From positions 87,079-151,078 of the forward strand of contig NZ_ANNU01000023.1 of NCBI RefSeq assembly GCF_000346615.1: 64,000 bases of DNA, written 5' to 3'. Shown here one piece after another: positions 27,767 through 35,894 of the stretch. A program made the translations under genes and the position numbers. This DNA comes from Nafulsella turpanensis ZLM-10. Its GTDB lineage: Bacteria; Bacteroidota; Bacteroidia; Cytophagales; Cyclobacteriaceae. The notes under the pieces were generated by a model. The model made no database searches and had not been told where the DNA came from. It worked only from the letters and a program-made list of their open reading frames with translations. The stretch's first letter is position 1, and the number at the start of each line of letters is the position of its first letter.

Positions 27767-29365
27767 TTACTCGTAACAGTCAATTTGGTCAAGATTTGGG
27801 TTGGCAATGATATCATCAAAAGGAATAGGATAAAGCACCCTACATGGTTCAACTGCCTGTCCTTCCATTACACCACCTTTCCAGGGCCAAACATATTCAT
27901 TACCAACAAACAGGCCGTAACGAATTAAGTCTGTTCTTCTGTGGGCTTCCCAATACAATTCCCGGGCTCTTTCGTCCAGAATAAAATCCAGAGTTAATTC
28001 CGCTGGCGTAATGGTTCCGAACTCACCTTCATAAGCTCTGTTTCTGATTTGGTTGGCTAAATCTACTGCAGTACCAACATCTCCTCCGCTTCCTCCCCGA
28101 AGCACTGCCTCGGCATATATTAAATAAACATCAGCCAGGCGAAATAAGGGAAAATCAGTATCCACAAAGGCAAGGGTAGGATCAGAGCCCGGTTCACCTT
28201 CGGAGGTTATATTTTTAAACTTTGTTACAGCATAACCATCGGTAAAGGTTGAGATATCTGTAATTTCAAGTTCCTGGCCATCAGTATAAAACATAGCACG
28301 ATCATCTTCCTCTGCAGGAGGAAAAAGCGCCACCAGCTCTTTCGTGGTTCTGAGACCACCCCAGCCACCGTTTACACCATAATCAGCAGCCACCATGGAA
28401 CCGCCGATAGCAGCATGGATGATAAAGTTAGTTCCACCATAGGATTGACTGTTGATACCGTCAAAAGCAATTGGTAAAATAATTCCCTGGGCATTGTCAT
28501 TATCCGCCAGGAATAATTCTTCGTATTCCGGGTGCAGCGTAAAACCAGCATCAATTACTTTTTTGGCGTAAGTAATAGCTTCGGTATAAAGGGCTTCTCC
28601 GGTGTAAACTTCTGCATTTAAGTAAAGCTTGGCGAGAAGGGTCCAGGCAGCAGCCTGGTCTACTCTTGCATATTCATTCTGCATGGGGGCAGCCAGTTCA
28701 CTTTCAATTGCAAGCAGCTCCTCTTCTATATAATCAAAAAGATCTGCCCGGCTTATCTGTTCCGGTGAAAAAGCACCTACCTCATCTTCTTCTGTAACAA
28801 AAGGAACGCTTCCATAAAGATCCAGCGCATGCCAGTAGCTAAGGGCTCTAAGAAAACGAGCTTCCGCACGATACATTCTTGCCAGTTCTGCGTCCTGGCC
28901 TGTAATTCCGCGCCCGCTTAGTTTTTCATCAGAAGTTTCCCTAATAAATTCATTCGCAAGGGTTATCTGGTAGTAGATCCGGTAGTACATGGCCTTAGAA
29001 AGGGCATTACTGGCAGTCCAGTCCATAAGATTCAGGCCGGAAACACCAGGGTCATTTACCCAGGCCAAAACGGCTTCATCTGTGGGTAATTCCTGTAACA
29101 TCCAGTAGGTTCGGAAATAGCTGGAGGCGCCTTCATCTATACCTGCTACATCTCCTCTGCCGGCCGGCCCTTGCTGGCCGGTAAGGGAATATCCACCATA
29201 CAATTTTGCCAGAACATTTTTGTAATTGGCAAAATCTTCATAAACAACAGCAGAGGTAACCTCATTTTTCGGCTCCAGGTCCAGGTCATCAAGACATGCA
29301 GTTGCCGAAAAAAGCACCACTGCTGCCATGATTGTTCTTTTTATATAATTTTTGATCATAGTCAT
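27767..29365 (-). CDS. susD: SusD/RagB family glycan-binding lipoprotein
   Basis: The 532-residue lipoprotein has the lipobox SATAC with Cys24, followed by LDDLDLEPKNEVTS as in most SusD proteins. A helical TPR-like scaffold follows, with recognisable segments ARMYRAEARFLRALSYWHALDLYGSVP (positions ~165-190), LLAKLYLNAEVYTG, and near the end FILDERARELYWEAHRRTDLIRYG, the usual C-terminal RagB/SusD signature. It caps the SusC channel on the cell surface and captures oligosaccharides. It starts 11 bases after the susC stop, the standard tight pairing. A second ATG two codons downstream is also possible as start. Confidence 0.95.
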   Translation of the reverse strand: MTMIKNYIKRTIMAAVVLFSATACLDDLDLEPKNEVTSAVVYEDFANYKNVLAKLYGGYSLTGQQGPAGRGDVAGIDEGASSYFRTYWMLQELPTDEAVLAWVNDPGVSGLNLMDWTASNALSKAMYYRIYYQITLANEFIRETSDEKLSGRGITGQDAELARMYRAEARFLRALSYWHALDLYGSVPFVTEEDEVGAFSPEQISRADLFDYIEEELLAIESELAAPMQNEYARVDQAAAWTLLAKLYLNAEVYTGEALYTEAITYAKKVIDAGFTLHPEYEELFLADNDNAQGIILPIAFDGINSQSYGGTNFIIHAAIGGSMVAADYGVNGGWGGLRTTKELVALFPPAEEDDRAMFYTDGQELEITDISTFTDGYAVTKFKNITSEGEPGSDPTLAFVDTDFPLFRLADVYLIYAEAVLRGGSGGDVGTAVDLANQIRNRAYEGEFGTITPAELTLDFILDERARELYWEAHRRTDLIRYGLFVGNEYVWPWKGGVMEGQAVEPCRVLYPIPFDDIIANPNLDQIDCYE

Positions 29366-29376
29366 TAAAATTTTAA

Positions 29377-32352
29377 TTAAAACCCAAGGTGTAAGCCCAG
29401 CGCATAAGTCCGTGGTCTTGGATAAATATTATTATCAATGCCACCCGCAATTTCCGGATCAAGACCGGTGTAATTGGTTAGAACAAAAACATTCTGAACA
29501 TTCACATTCATTCGCAGGCTCAGTCTGTCATTAGCTACTCTGCCAAAGTTATATCCCAGATTGATGTTGTCCATCCGAAGGAAAGAACCATTCTCCACAT
29601 AATAATCCGATAGGAGAACGGTTTCGCTTGGGTCCTGGAAATTAGTTTCAAGCACATTCCGGGTAACATTTCTCAGGTAACCAGGCTGTGCAAAATTGGC
29701 ATAATTTGCATTTAATGAGTTGATGTTGTTGTACAGGTAGTTTCCTGTGTTGCCGCGGGCAACAAAGCTCAGGCTCCAATCTTCAAAAGCAAACTGAGAG
29801 CTGATTCCATAATAGAAATTTGCATTTGGTGCTTGGTACCTGTACCTGTCCAGCTCTGATATTTCCCCATCTCCATTAAGATCTGCAAAGAGGCCTTCTA
29901 TAGGAGTCCCATTTTCATCATAAACCTGCTTATAGACAAAGAAAGTATAAGGAGAAAAGCCTTCTGTATGGATTTGTACAGTATTACCAGTACCTCCACT
30001 AACTCCACCAACAGGAATACCTGTTGTATTGGCATTATCCACTCTACTCAGGTTGGTGATGGTAATATCATTGTAAGACCCATTAAGTCCAACTTCCCAG
30101 CTAAAGCGCTCATTGTTAATGGCATAAAAGTTAAGTACTGCCTCAATACCCTCAGATTCAATGTTACCCACATTGGTAAGGATACGGTTTGAAAAGTTTG
30201 TACCAGCAGCTACAGGTACATCGCTTAACAGATCTTCAGTTTGTTTGGTGTAGTAGTCAAGGCTACCGGTAATTCTTTCTTCGAAGAAGCCAAAGTCCAT
30301 TCCTGCATTATAAGTGGTAGTTTCTTCCCACTTTATATTTGGATCATAAGCCTCCGGCCGATACATGGTATAAAATGTATCGCCGAACTGGTACTGTGCC
30401 CTAATATCACTAAAAGTATATCGGGCAAGGTACGGGAAATCACCAAAAACATCCTGTTGACCAGTTACTCCATAACTTACACGAAGCTTAAAAGTGGAGA
30501 CAACATCAGAATCAACAAGGAAATTTTCTTCATTTACTCTCCATGCCAGGGCCAGAGAAGGAAAAGTGCCCCAGCGGTTTTCTTCACTAAACCTTGAAGA
30601 TCCATCTCTGCGTACGGTGGCCGTAAGGAGATAACGTTCATTATATACATAGGTCGCGCGGCCAAAGAAAGATATCAGGTTGTTTTGAGGGAATGAAGTT
30701 AAACCAGCAGCTGCCCCATCAATTGGCTCTCCGGTAATGTCTGTTTCCGCAAAATCAGGATCCTCTCCAGAGAACGACTGGTAAGAGTATCCGGCAGTGG
30801 CATCAATCCTGCTATTGATTTCTTCTAAATCTGAGGTATAGTTTAGGTAGAAATCCAGCAACTTGTTCATTTTTGACTGTGCGTATGGACTAATGCGGCC
30901 ATTAGTTATAACAGCCGTAGGATAGGTAGCAGGCAAAACCACTTCTCCTTCACTTTCAGTCACGTCATACCCTAAGTTAAGATTCGCTCTAAGGTCCGGG
31001 ATATTGTGGAATTCATAATCAAACTGGATATTGCCAATACTCCTCAGCACCTGCCCGTAATCATCCTTTAGTTCCAGCATGCTGAGTGGATTAATGGTGG
31101 CATTATCATTAAAATCACCAGGAGCTTCTTCCCATTGGAAGTAACCTCCAAAAATTTCGCTATCCATATAAACTGGCTGGGTAGGATCCATGGCGATGGC
31201 CGATCCTACTGCTCCCTGATCAGCGAACTGGCTATTTGTCAAAACACCTCTTACATTAATGTCGACATCTAAATGTTCATCAAGGAAAGTAGGACTCACA
31301 GTAAGGGCGGCAGAAGTTCGCTGGAAGTTAGATGTTAAAAGAATACCATCCTGATTCAGGTAGCCTAAGGAAACTCTGTAAGGAACAGATTCAACGGAGC
31401 CACTAACGCTCAGGTTATTATCTGTACTGTAGGCATTACGATAGATCAGATCCTGCCAGTCTGTACTAGCAGTTCCAAGCATTGCTTTCTGGGCTTCTGT
31501 ACCATAAGTATTTACTGCATTTCTGTATTCATCTGCTGTTAAAACTTCTATCTGATCTGTTGGAACAGAAATTGAATGACTGGAACTGAATGTGACGCTT
31601 AATTTTTCCCCTGCTTTTCCATCTTTGGTGGTAATGAGGATAACGCCATTTGATGCACGAGAACCATAAATGGCAGTTGCGGAAGCATCTTTTAAAACAT
31701 TTATGGCTTGAATGTCCTCTGGGTTAATAAAACTTAATGGGTTGCTGGCACCCGCAATGGTAGCATTATTTAAGGGGACCCCATCTACCACTATGAGAGG
31801 ATCATTAGAGGCATTGAGTGAAGCGCCTCCCCTGATTCTAATCTGGCTTCCTGAACCCGGTGCACCGCCACTGGAAGTTATTTGCACCCCAGCTACCTTA
31901 CCCGTGATGAGTTGAGCAGGGGAGGAGACAAATCCTTCCACGAAATCCTCTTCAGTTATGGCCGAAACAGCCCCTGTCAGGTCGCTCTTCCTTTGCGTAC
32001 CATAGCCTACTACCACTACTTCGGCAAGGGTTTCGATGTCTTCCATTAACTGGATGTCAATTTCGCTTTGGTCAGCGACTACCACTTCTTCGGGGGTGAA
32101 CCCTACAAAAGAAAAAATCAGGGTATCACCTTCTTCAACACGTATCTGGTAAACTCCATTGAAGTCGGTAGTGGTACCCTGTGTTGTTCCTTTTACCCTG
32201 ATGGTAACGCCCGGCAGGGCACTTCCATCGCTAAAGGAAGTTACGGTGCCCGATATTGTTTTGGTATCCTGGGCCCAGAGAAAATGGGAAGAGCCGAAAA
32301 ATACCAGCACCAGTATCAGGCAAAGTTTACTGAAAGTATATTTGTGCTTCAT
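29377..32352 (-). CDS. susC: SusC/RagA family TonB-linked outer-membrane transporter
   Basis: The 991-residue protein imports oligosaccharides across the outer membrane using TonB energy. A signal peptide (residues 1-27, ending LWAQ) is followed by a carboxypeptidase-regulatory-like domain (ISGTVTSFSDGSALPGVTI, to ~115), the TonB-box region ETLAEVVVVGYGTQRKSDLTG near 110-130, the plug (QLITGKVAGVQI, GSQIRIRGGASL, PLIVVDGVPLN) to about 240, and a long beta-barrel ending in a C-terminal aromatic strand (ALGLHLGF). It is the first gene of the operon, which also encodes SusD, SusE, amylases and aldolase. Starch-type glucan is the likely substrate because of the linked GH13 enzymes. Confidence 0.95.
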   Translation of the reverse strand: MKHKYTFSKLCLILVLVFFGSSHFLWAQDTKTISGTVTSFSDGSALPGVTIRVKGTTQGTTTDFNGVYQIRVEEGDTLIFSFVGFTPEEVVVADQSEIDIQLMEDIETLAEVVVVGYGTQRKSDLTGAVSAITEEDFVEGFVSSPAQLITGKVAGVQITSSGGAPGSGSQIRIRGGASLNASNDPLIVVDGVPLNNATIAGASNPLSFINPEDIQAINVLKDASATAIYGSRASNGVILITTKDGKAGEKLSVTFSSSHSISVPTDQIEVLTADEYRNAVNTYGTEAQKAMLGTASTDWQDLIYRNAYSTDNNLSVSGSVESVPYRVSLGYLNQDGILLTSNFQRTSAALTVSPTFLDEHLDVDINVRGVLTNSQFADQGAVGSAIAMDPTQPVYMDSEIFGGYFQWEEAPGDFNDNATINPLSMLELKDDYGQVLRSIGNIQFDYEFHNIPDLRANLNLGYDVTESEGEVVLPATYPTAVITNGRISPYAQSKMNKLLDFYLNYTSDLEEINSRIDATAGYSYQSFSGEDPDFAETDITGEPIDGAAAGLTSFPQNNLISFFGRATYVYNERYLLTATVRRDGSSRFSEENRWGTFPSLALAWRVNEENFLVDSDVVSTFKLRVSYGVTGQQDVFGDFPYLARYTFSDIRAQYQFGDTFYTMYRPEAYDPNIKWEETTTYNAGMDFGFFEERITGSLDYYTKQTEDLLSDVPVAAGTNFSNRILTNVGNIESEGIEAVLNFYAINNERFSWEVGLNGSYNDITITNLSRVDNANTTGIPVGGVSGGTGNTVQIHTEGFSPYTFFVYKQVYDENGTPIEGLFADLNGDGEISELDRYRYQAPNANFYYGISSQFAFEDWSLSFVARGNTGNYLYNNINSLNANYANFAQPGYLRNVTRNVLETNFQDPSETVLLSDYYVENGSFLRMDNINLGYNFGRVANDRLSLRMNVNVQNVFVLTNYTGLDPEIAGGIDNNIYPRPRTYALGLHLGF

Positions 32353-32485
32353 TTACAATTAATTTGGTTAGAAAATTGAGTATATGCTATAATTAAAATA
32401 CCTGGATTTGTATCGAATCTTTTCAGATGATGGTGAGGTCCTGAGATACTACAATATTTTAAAACAAATGTTTTTTTTAAATGCT

Positions 32486-32497
32486 GCAAACGTTCCC
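32486..32497. promoter_or_regulatory. LacI-type operator-like site, susC-proximal
   Basis: GCAAACGTTCCC matches the family operator GCAAACGTTTGC at 9 of 12 positions, with a full left half. It lies 134 bases upstream of the susC start. Weaker than the site at 32639. Confidence 0.35.
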
Positions 32498-32638
32498 GGT
32501 AAAACACTCAAAAATAAATTCTAAAAAGCTGAGTGTCAGTTGTGTTAAAAATCAAATCAGTGTAATAATACTATAAATTATCAAGATTACAAGAAGCCCG
32601 GAACAGGTATTTTGCCATTTTTTTACCACAATCGTTAC

Positions 32639-32652
32639 CGCAAACGTTTGTG
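32639..32652. promoter_or_regulatory. LacI-family operator candidate
   Basis: CGCAAACGTTTGTG is a palindrome with one mismatched pair, centred on a CpG as in LacI/GalR-family operators. It lies 287 bases before susC and 433 bases before the divergent lacI gene, and is the likely binding site of that regulator. Confidence 0.6.
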
Positions 32653-33084
32653 TCACCTTAATTCTTTCAACCTTTAATTTAATCTTTATTCCTTTATTAA
32701 AGATTTGCTTTAAGTAAAAAATTCTTTTAGGTTTATTAGAATAGTTCAATATTTACTCCTGCTTTTTGGGGCCAAACCCTCTTTCCTTCGATGGGATGAA
32801 AAGTGGGTTTTCAAATTGAAAAGCAGGCTGTAAAATATTTCGTTTTTGCGAATCCCCTTCCCTCCAGGAAGGGGCCTAACTTACGGCTGGATTAATGTTC
32901 ATTTCAGCAATGAAGCTTTTTTTAAAGATGGGAGAGGACTCAACAGTTTAGATATAAATCGAACAGGAGTGAAGGGTAGGAAAAGTTGTAAAGGTTTGGC
33001 CTTCCTTTTCATTTTTATCTAACAATTTTGCGTTAAAAAGAATATTCGCTTTAATTAGCGTCTGTTTAATAAATTACGTGTTAT

Positions 33085-34107
33085 ATGAAACACATTCAGG
33101 TTACCATCAAAGATATTGCCCGCGAGTTGAAAATTTCCCCTTCAACCGTTTCACGGGCTTTAAAAGATCATCCGGATATTAGCCTGGCGACAAAAAAAGC
33201 GGTACGTGACCTTGCTGAGAAGCTGGATTACCAGCCTAATTCTGTTGCTCTTAGCTTACGTAAGAGCAAGACTTTTACCATAGGCGTTATTATACCCCAA
33301 CTGGTACACCATTTCTTTTCCACTGTTATAAGTGGGATAGAAGATGTTGCTTATAAAGAAGGCTACCACGTCATGATTTGTCAGTCTAATGAATTATATG
33401 AGCGTGAGGTGTTGAGTACTCAGGCATTGCTGGCAAGTAGGGTAGACGGGATGTTAGCTTCTATCGCGCAGGAAACGACGGATACCAAACACTTCCAGTC
33501 GGTAATGAAAAAAGGGATCCCGCTGGTCTTTTTCGACCGGGTAGTGTCGGACCTGGATGCCAGCTCGGTGGTCGTAGATGATTTTGGAGGAGCTTACCGG
33601 GCAGTGGAACATTTGGTTCGCTCCGGCTGTCGTAGAATTGCCCACCTAAGCGGACCAGACAACCTGCTCATAAGCCAGAGCCGCCTGCGGGGTTATAAAA
33701 AGGCGCTGGAAGATTATGGCATTAGCAGTAGTGATAGCCTGCTAATAAAAGCCGGTCTTTCTATTGAAGAAGGAAGAGAAGCCTGTGAAAGGCTTTTACA
33801 GCTCGACCAGAAAGCAGATGCTATTTTTGCGGCCAATGATCCGGTAGCCATTGGGGCACTCCAGTTTTTGAAAGAAAAAGGGGTAAAGGTACCTGAAGAT
33901 ATTTCGGTTGTTGGTTTCAGTAATGAGCCCATTACTTCATTGATTGACCCGCCCATGACTACGGTGGCCCAGCCTGGCTTTGAAATGGGCCAGTTGGCGG
34001 TTCGTCTTCTGCTCGATGAAATTAATCTTCCGGATGAGCAAGAGGTACAAACCTCCCGCCGGGAACTTAAAACTGATTTGGTAGTAAGAAAATCGACCCG
34101 TACCTAA
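33085..34107 (+). CDS. LacI-family transcriptional regulator
   Basis: The 340-residue protein has an N-terminal LacI helix-turn-helix (ITIKDIARELKISPSTVSRALKDHPDIS, residues 6-33) with the hinge helix region LDYQPNSVALSLR near 50-62, then a periplasmic-binding-protein-like sugar sensor (FTIGVIIPQLVHHFFS, VDGMLASI, VFFDRVV, DAIFAANDPVAIGAL, VVGFSNEPITSLIDPPMTTV). It should bind a GCAAACGTTTGC-type operator and respond to a sugar or sugar phosphate. Its position, divergent from susC and next to a ROK kinase, makes it the likely local regulator of the glucan locus. Operator-like sites lie on both sides of its gene. The effector is unknown. Confidence 0.93.
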   Translation: MKHIQVTIKDIARELKISPSTVSRALKDHPDISLATKKAVRDLAEKLDYQPNSVALSLRKSKTFTIGVIIPQLVHHFFSTVISGIEDVAYKEGYHVMICQSNELYEREVLSTQALLASRVDGMLASIAQETTDTKHFQSVMKKGIPLVFFDRVVSDLDASSVVVDDFGGAYRAVEHLVRSGCRRIAHLSGPDNLLISQSRLRGYKKALEDYGISSSDSLLIKAGLSIEEGREACERLLQLDQKADAIFAANDPVAIGALQFLKEKGVKVPEDISVVGFSNEPITSLIDPPMTTVAQPGFEMGQLAVRLLLDEINLPDEQEVQTSRRELKTDLVVRKSTRT

Positions 34108-34127
34108 GGCAAAAAGAAAAAAATTAC

Positions 34128-34139
34128 GCAACCGTTTGC
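34128..34139. promoter_or_regulatory. LacI-family operator candidate downstream of lacI
   Basis: GCAACCGTTTGC matches GCAAACGTTTGC at 11 of 12 positions and begins 20 bases after the lacI stop. It could control the ROK kinase gene that follows, or act with the sites upstream of lacI. Confidence 0.5.
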
Positions 34140-34528
34140 AGTTGGCTTTAGCCTTACCAGGGCTTTATTTTTTCAAGCTGCAGGCTTTTTATAGTTAATT
34201 TATTTTTAGAAAGCACTTCCTGAGTATTATAAAATTGTTTTATTTTAACGCTGCCATTGAAAAGGAAATCAATGTTTGGGCTACAGAAGTGTAAAATGCA
34301 GTAAACCTTTCTCTTCTCTGGTTTGCTTTTTATTTTCCGGGACAAGAATGGGAGGGAAGCCTTCTTTTTCGCTTAAATAATTTCGTTTTTTCTCAAAAAA
34401 TGAAGAAAAAGGATTCCTGCTATTGTTGTGGTTCGGAGAAAAATAGTTGGTCGTGGAAGGGTATAGCAAGAGAAGATTGTTTAGGCACTTTTATGGAAAA
34501 TGTAGCTAACAGAAATAACATTTTGAAT

Positions 34529-34565
34529 GGCCTTGGCTTAATAGTACATAAGCTTAGGCCTTTTT
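34529..34565 (+). terminator. Terminator-like hairpin in the ROK kinase leader
   Basis: GGCCTTGGCTTA and TAAGCTTAGGCC pair at 10 of 12 positions around an 8-base loop and are followed by TTTTT. The T-run ends only 13 bases before the ROK kinase ATG. A 24-codon frame (34493-34567) runs across it, with its stop right after the T-run, which is the layout of an attenuator; this reading is speculative. Confidence 0.5.
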
Positions 34566-34578
34566 AATATCTATTGCA

Positions 34579-35508
34579 ATGCAAAAGTTTTTAGGAATAG
34601 ATGTGGGAGGTACCCATATTAAATGTGGTATCGTTACGATGAATGGTGAAATTTTGCACCAGATAAAATTTCGAACCTCCGAGCTGCAGGTACTCGACTC
34701 ATTTGTCGATGGCTTTACCAAGATAGTGAAAGACCTATTGCTGGAATTTACAGATGTTCGGCAGGTGGGTATTGGTGTACCCGGCACTCTTAATAAAGCC
34801 AGAACACATACGGAAGAGCTCCCAAATGTTCCTCAACTTAATCATGTAAACCTGCTGGAACGCCTACAGGGAGCCCTTCCCGGTGTCAGCTTCCGTCTGG
34901 AAAACGATGCCAATGCAGCTGCTTTAGGAGAATATCATTTCTCGGGCCAGCCAATGCCGGAAGATTTTATTTTTTTAACCATGGGTACCGGTATAGGAGG
35001 TGCTGCCATATTGGACAGGACTATTTTTAAAGGAGGAGATGGTAATGGGATGGAGGTAGGCCATATCATGTCCGAGGGAGGGAAGCGCCTCGAGGAGCAT
35101 ATAGGTAAAAAAGGAATTTTGAATATGGTTTCCGAAGGTCTCTTACGCCACAAAGAAAAAAGTTTAATGTATGGTCTGGAGTTGATCAATACTAAAGTAC
35201 TGGTGGATTCGGCCTCCCAGGATGATTTGCTGGCTAAAGAAGTATTTAAGAATACCGGCAGGCTTTTGGGCGAAGGGTTGGTTTCTATTATTCGGGTCCT
35301 TGATATAAAAAATATTTACATTGGCGGAGGAATCTCTGCCAGCTTCGATTTTGTATACCCAAGCCTGATGGAAGCCTTAACTACCCATCTTACTCCTTAT
35401 TATACCAGCGCTTTGTCGGTAAAAAAAGCTGTTTTAGGGAATGAGGCCGGCATTTTAGGTGCGGCTTCTCTCTGCTTCGATAATACCCTCCAGCAGAGGG
35501 AGACTTAG
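34579..35508 (+). CDS. ROK family sugar kinase (glucokinase-like)
   Basis: The 309-residue protein is a ROK-family kinase that probably phosphorylates glucose released from imported glucan. The ATP-binding motif IDVGGTHIKCG is at residues 7-17, the sugar-binding LENDANAAALGEYH segment places the catalytic Asp at 110, and MGTGIGGAA and the EVGH histidine follow. The CxCGxxGC zinc motif found after EVGH in most ROK proteins is absent: the corresponding stretch, KRLEEHIGKKGI, has no cysteine. There is no helix-turn-helix, so it is an enzyme rather than a repressor. It stands downstream of lacI behind a terminator-like hairpin. Its stop overlaps the stop of the convergent lipoprotein gene. Confidence 0.88.
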   Translation: MQKFLGIDVGGTHIKCGIVTMNGEILHQIKFRTSELQVLDSFVDGFTKIVKDLLLEFTDVRQVGIGVPGTLNKARTHTEELPNVPQLNHVNLLERLQGALPGVSFRLENDANAAALGEYHFSGQPMPEDFIFLTMGTGIGGAAILDRTIFKGGDGNGMEVGHIMSEGGKRLEEHIGKKGILNMVSEGLLRHKEKSLMYGLELINTKVLVDSASQDDLLAKEVFKNTGRLLGEGLVSIIRVLDIKNIYIGGGISASFDFVYPSLMEALTTHLTPYYTSALSVKKAVLGNEAGILGAASLCFDNTLQQRET

Positions 35509-35894
35509 TGTTTTCGAACAAAGAGTTCTTTTGCCAGTCCTGTTGCATTGAGCCTGATAAATAAGGCATTGGCAAGAGGTATTCCTTCGGCAGCTGTGCT
35601 GCAATTGATGTTGGGTTCGAGAAAATAGATCAAAAACTTTTGGTTTCGTTCATAAAGCTCCTGTGCATCCGGTTTTCCTAAAAACCGGATGACTTCTGCC
35701 TCCCTAAGGCCGGTGAGTTGCTGGCGGGCTGCAAGTAAAATTTCTACCATTTCAGCTCTTTCACCACTACAGCCCCACTTGTCCCGTTTCCATACATAAT
35801 TTTTAAAACCTTCTATCTCTACAGGCTCAGAAGTACAGGAAAAGCAAAGAAATAAAATGAATAACGCGAAGAACGGGAGTTTAGTCATGAGCAT
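35505..35894 (-). CDS. Small lipoprotein of unknown function
   Basis: The 129-residue product has a lipoprotein signal (hydrophobic 7-17, lipobox CFSC near 20). The mature part contains GFKNYVWKRDKWGC, a helical stretch and VIRFLGKPDAQELYERNQKFLIYFLEP (around 62-88), a pattern like that of SmpA/OmlA-type (BamE-like) domains in which a 'GxPd' turn precedes an aromatic strand; this resemblance is weak. It overlaps the end of the hydroxylase gene by 14 bases (or 8 if the third-codon ATG is used), so the two are translationally coupled. Its stop codon overlaps that of the convergent ROK kinase gene. Confidence 0.75.
   Translation of the reverse strand: MLMTKLPFFALFILFLCFSCTSEPVEIEGFKNYVWKRDKWGCSGERAEMVEILLAARQQLTGLREAEVIRFLGKPDAQELYERNQKFLIYFLEPNINCSTAAEGIPLANALFIRLNATGLAKELFVRKH

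Larger units (their letters stand above)
32353..33084. other. Divergent regulatory region between susC and lacI
   Basis: This 732-base region separates the divergent susC and lacI genes and has no credible gene. It holds two LacI-operator-like sequences (32486-32497 and 32639-32652) and an 8-bp inverted repeat, CCCCTTCC/GGAAGGGG, at about 32850-32871. The long AT-rich spacing suggests separate promoters for the two sides; I could not place either with confidence. Confidence 0.6.
34108..34578. other. Non-coding region between lacI and the ROK kinase gene
   Basis: This 471-base stretch holds an operator-like site (34128-34139), a 24-codon frame starting with ATG at 34493, and a terminator-like hairpin (34529-34565) just before the kinase start. 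The rest shows no gene-like coding or clear structure. Confidence 0.5.

Noticed and set aside
32850..32871. CCCCTTCC/GGAAGGGG inverted repeat as a terminator
   Set aside because: No T-run on either strand and no gene ends nearby; its role is unclear.
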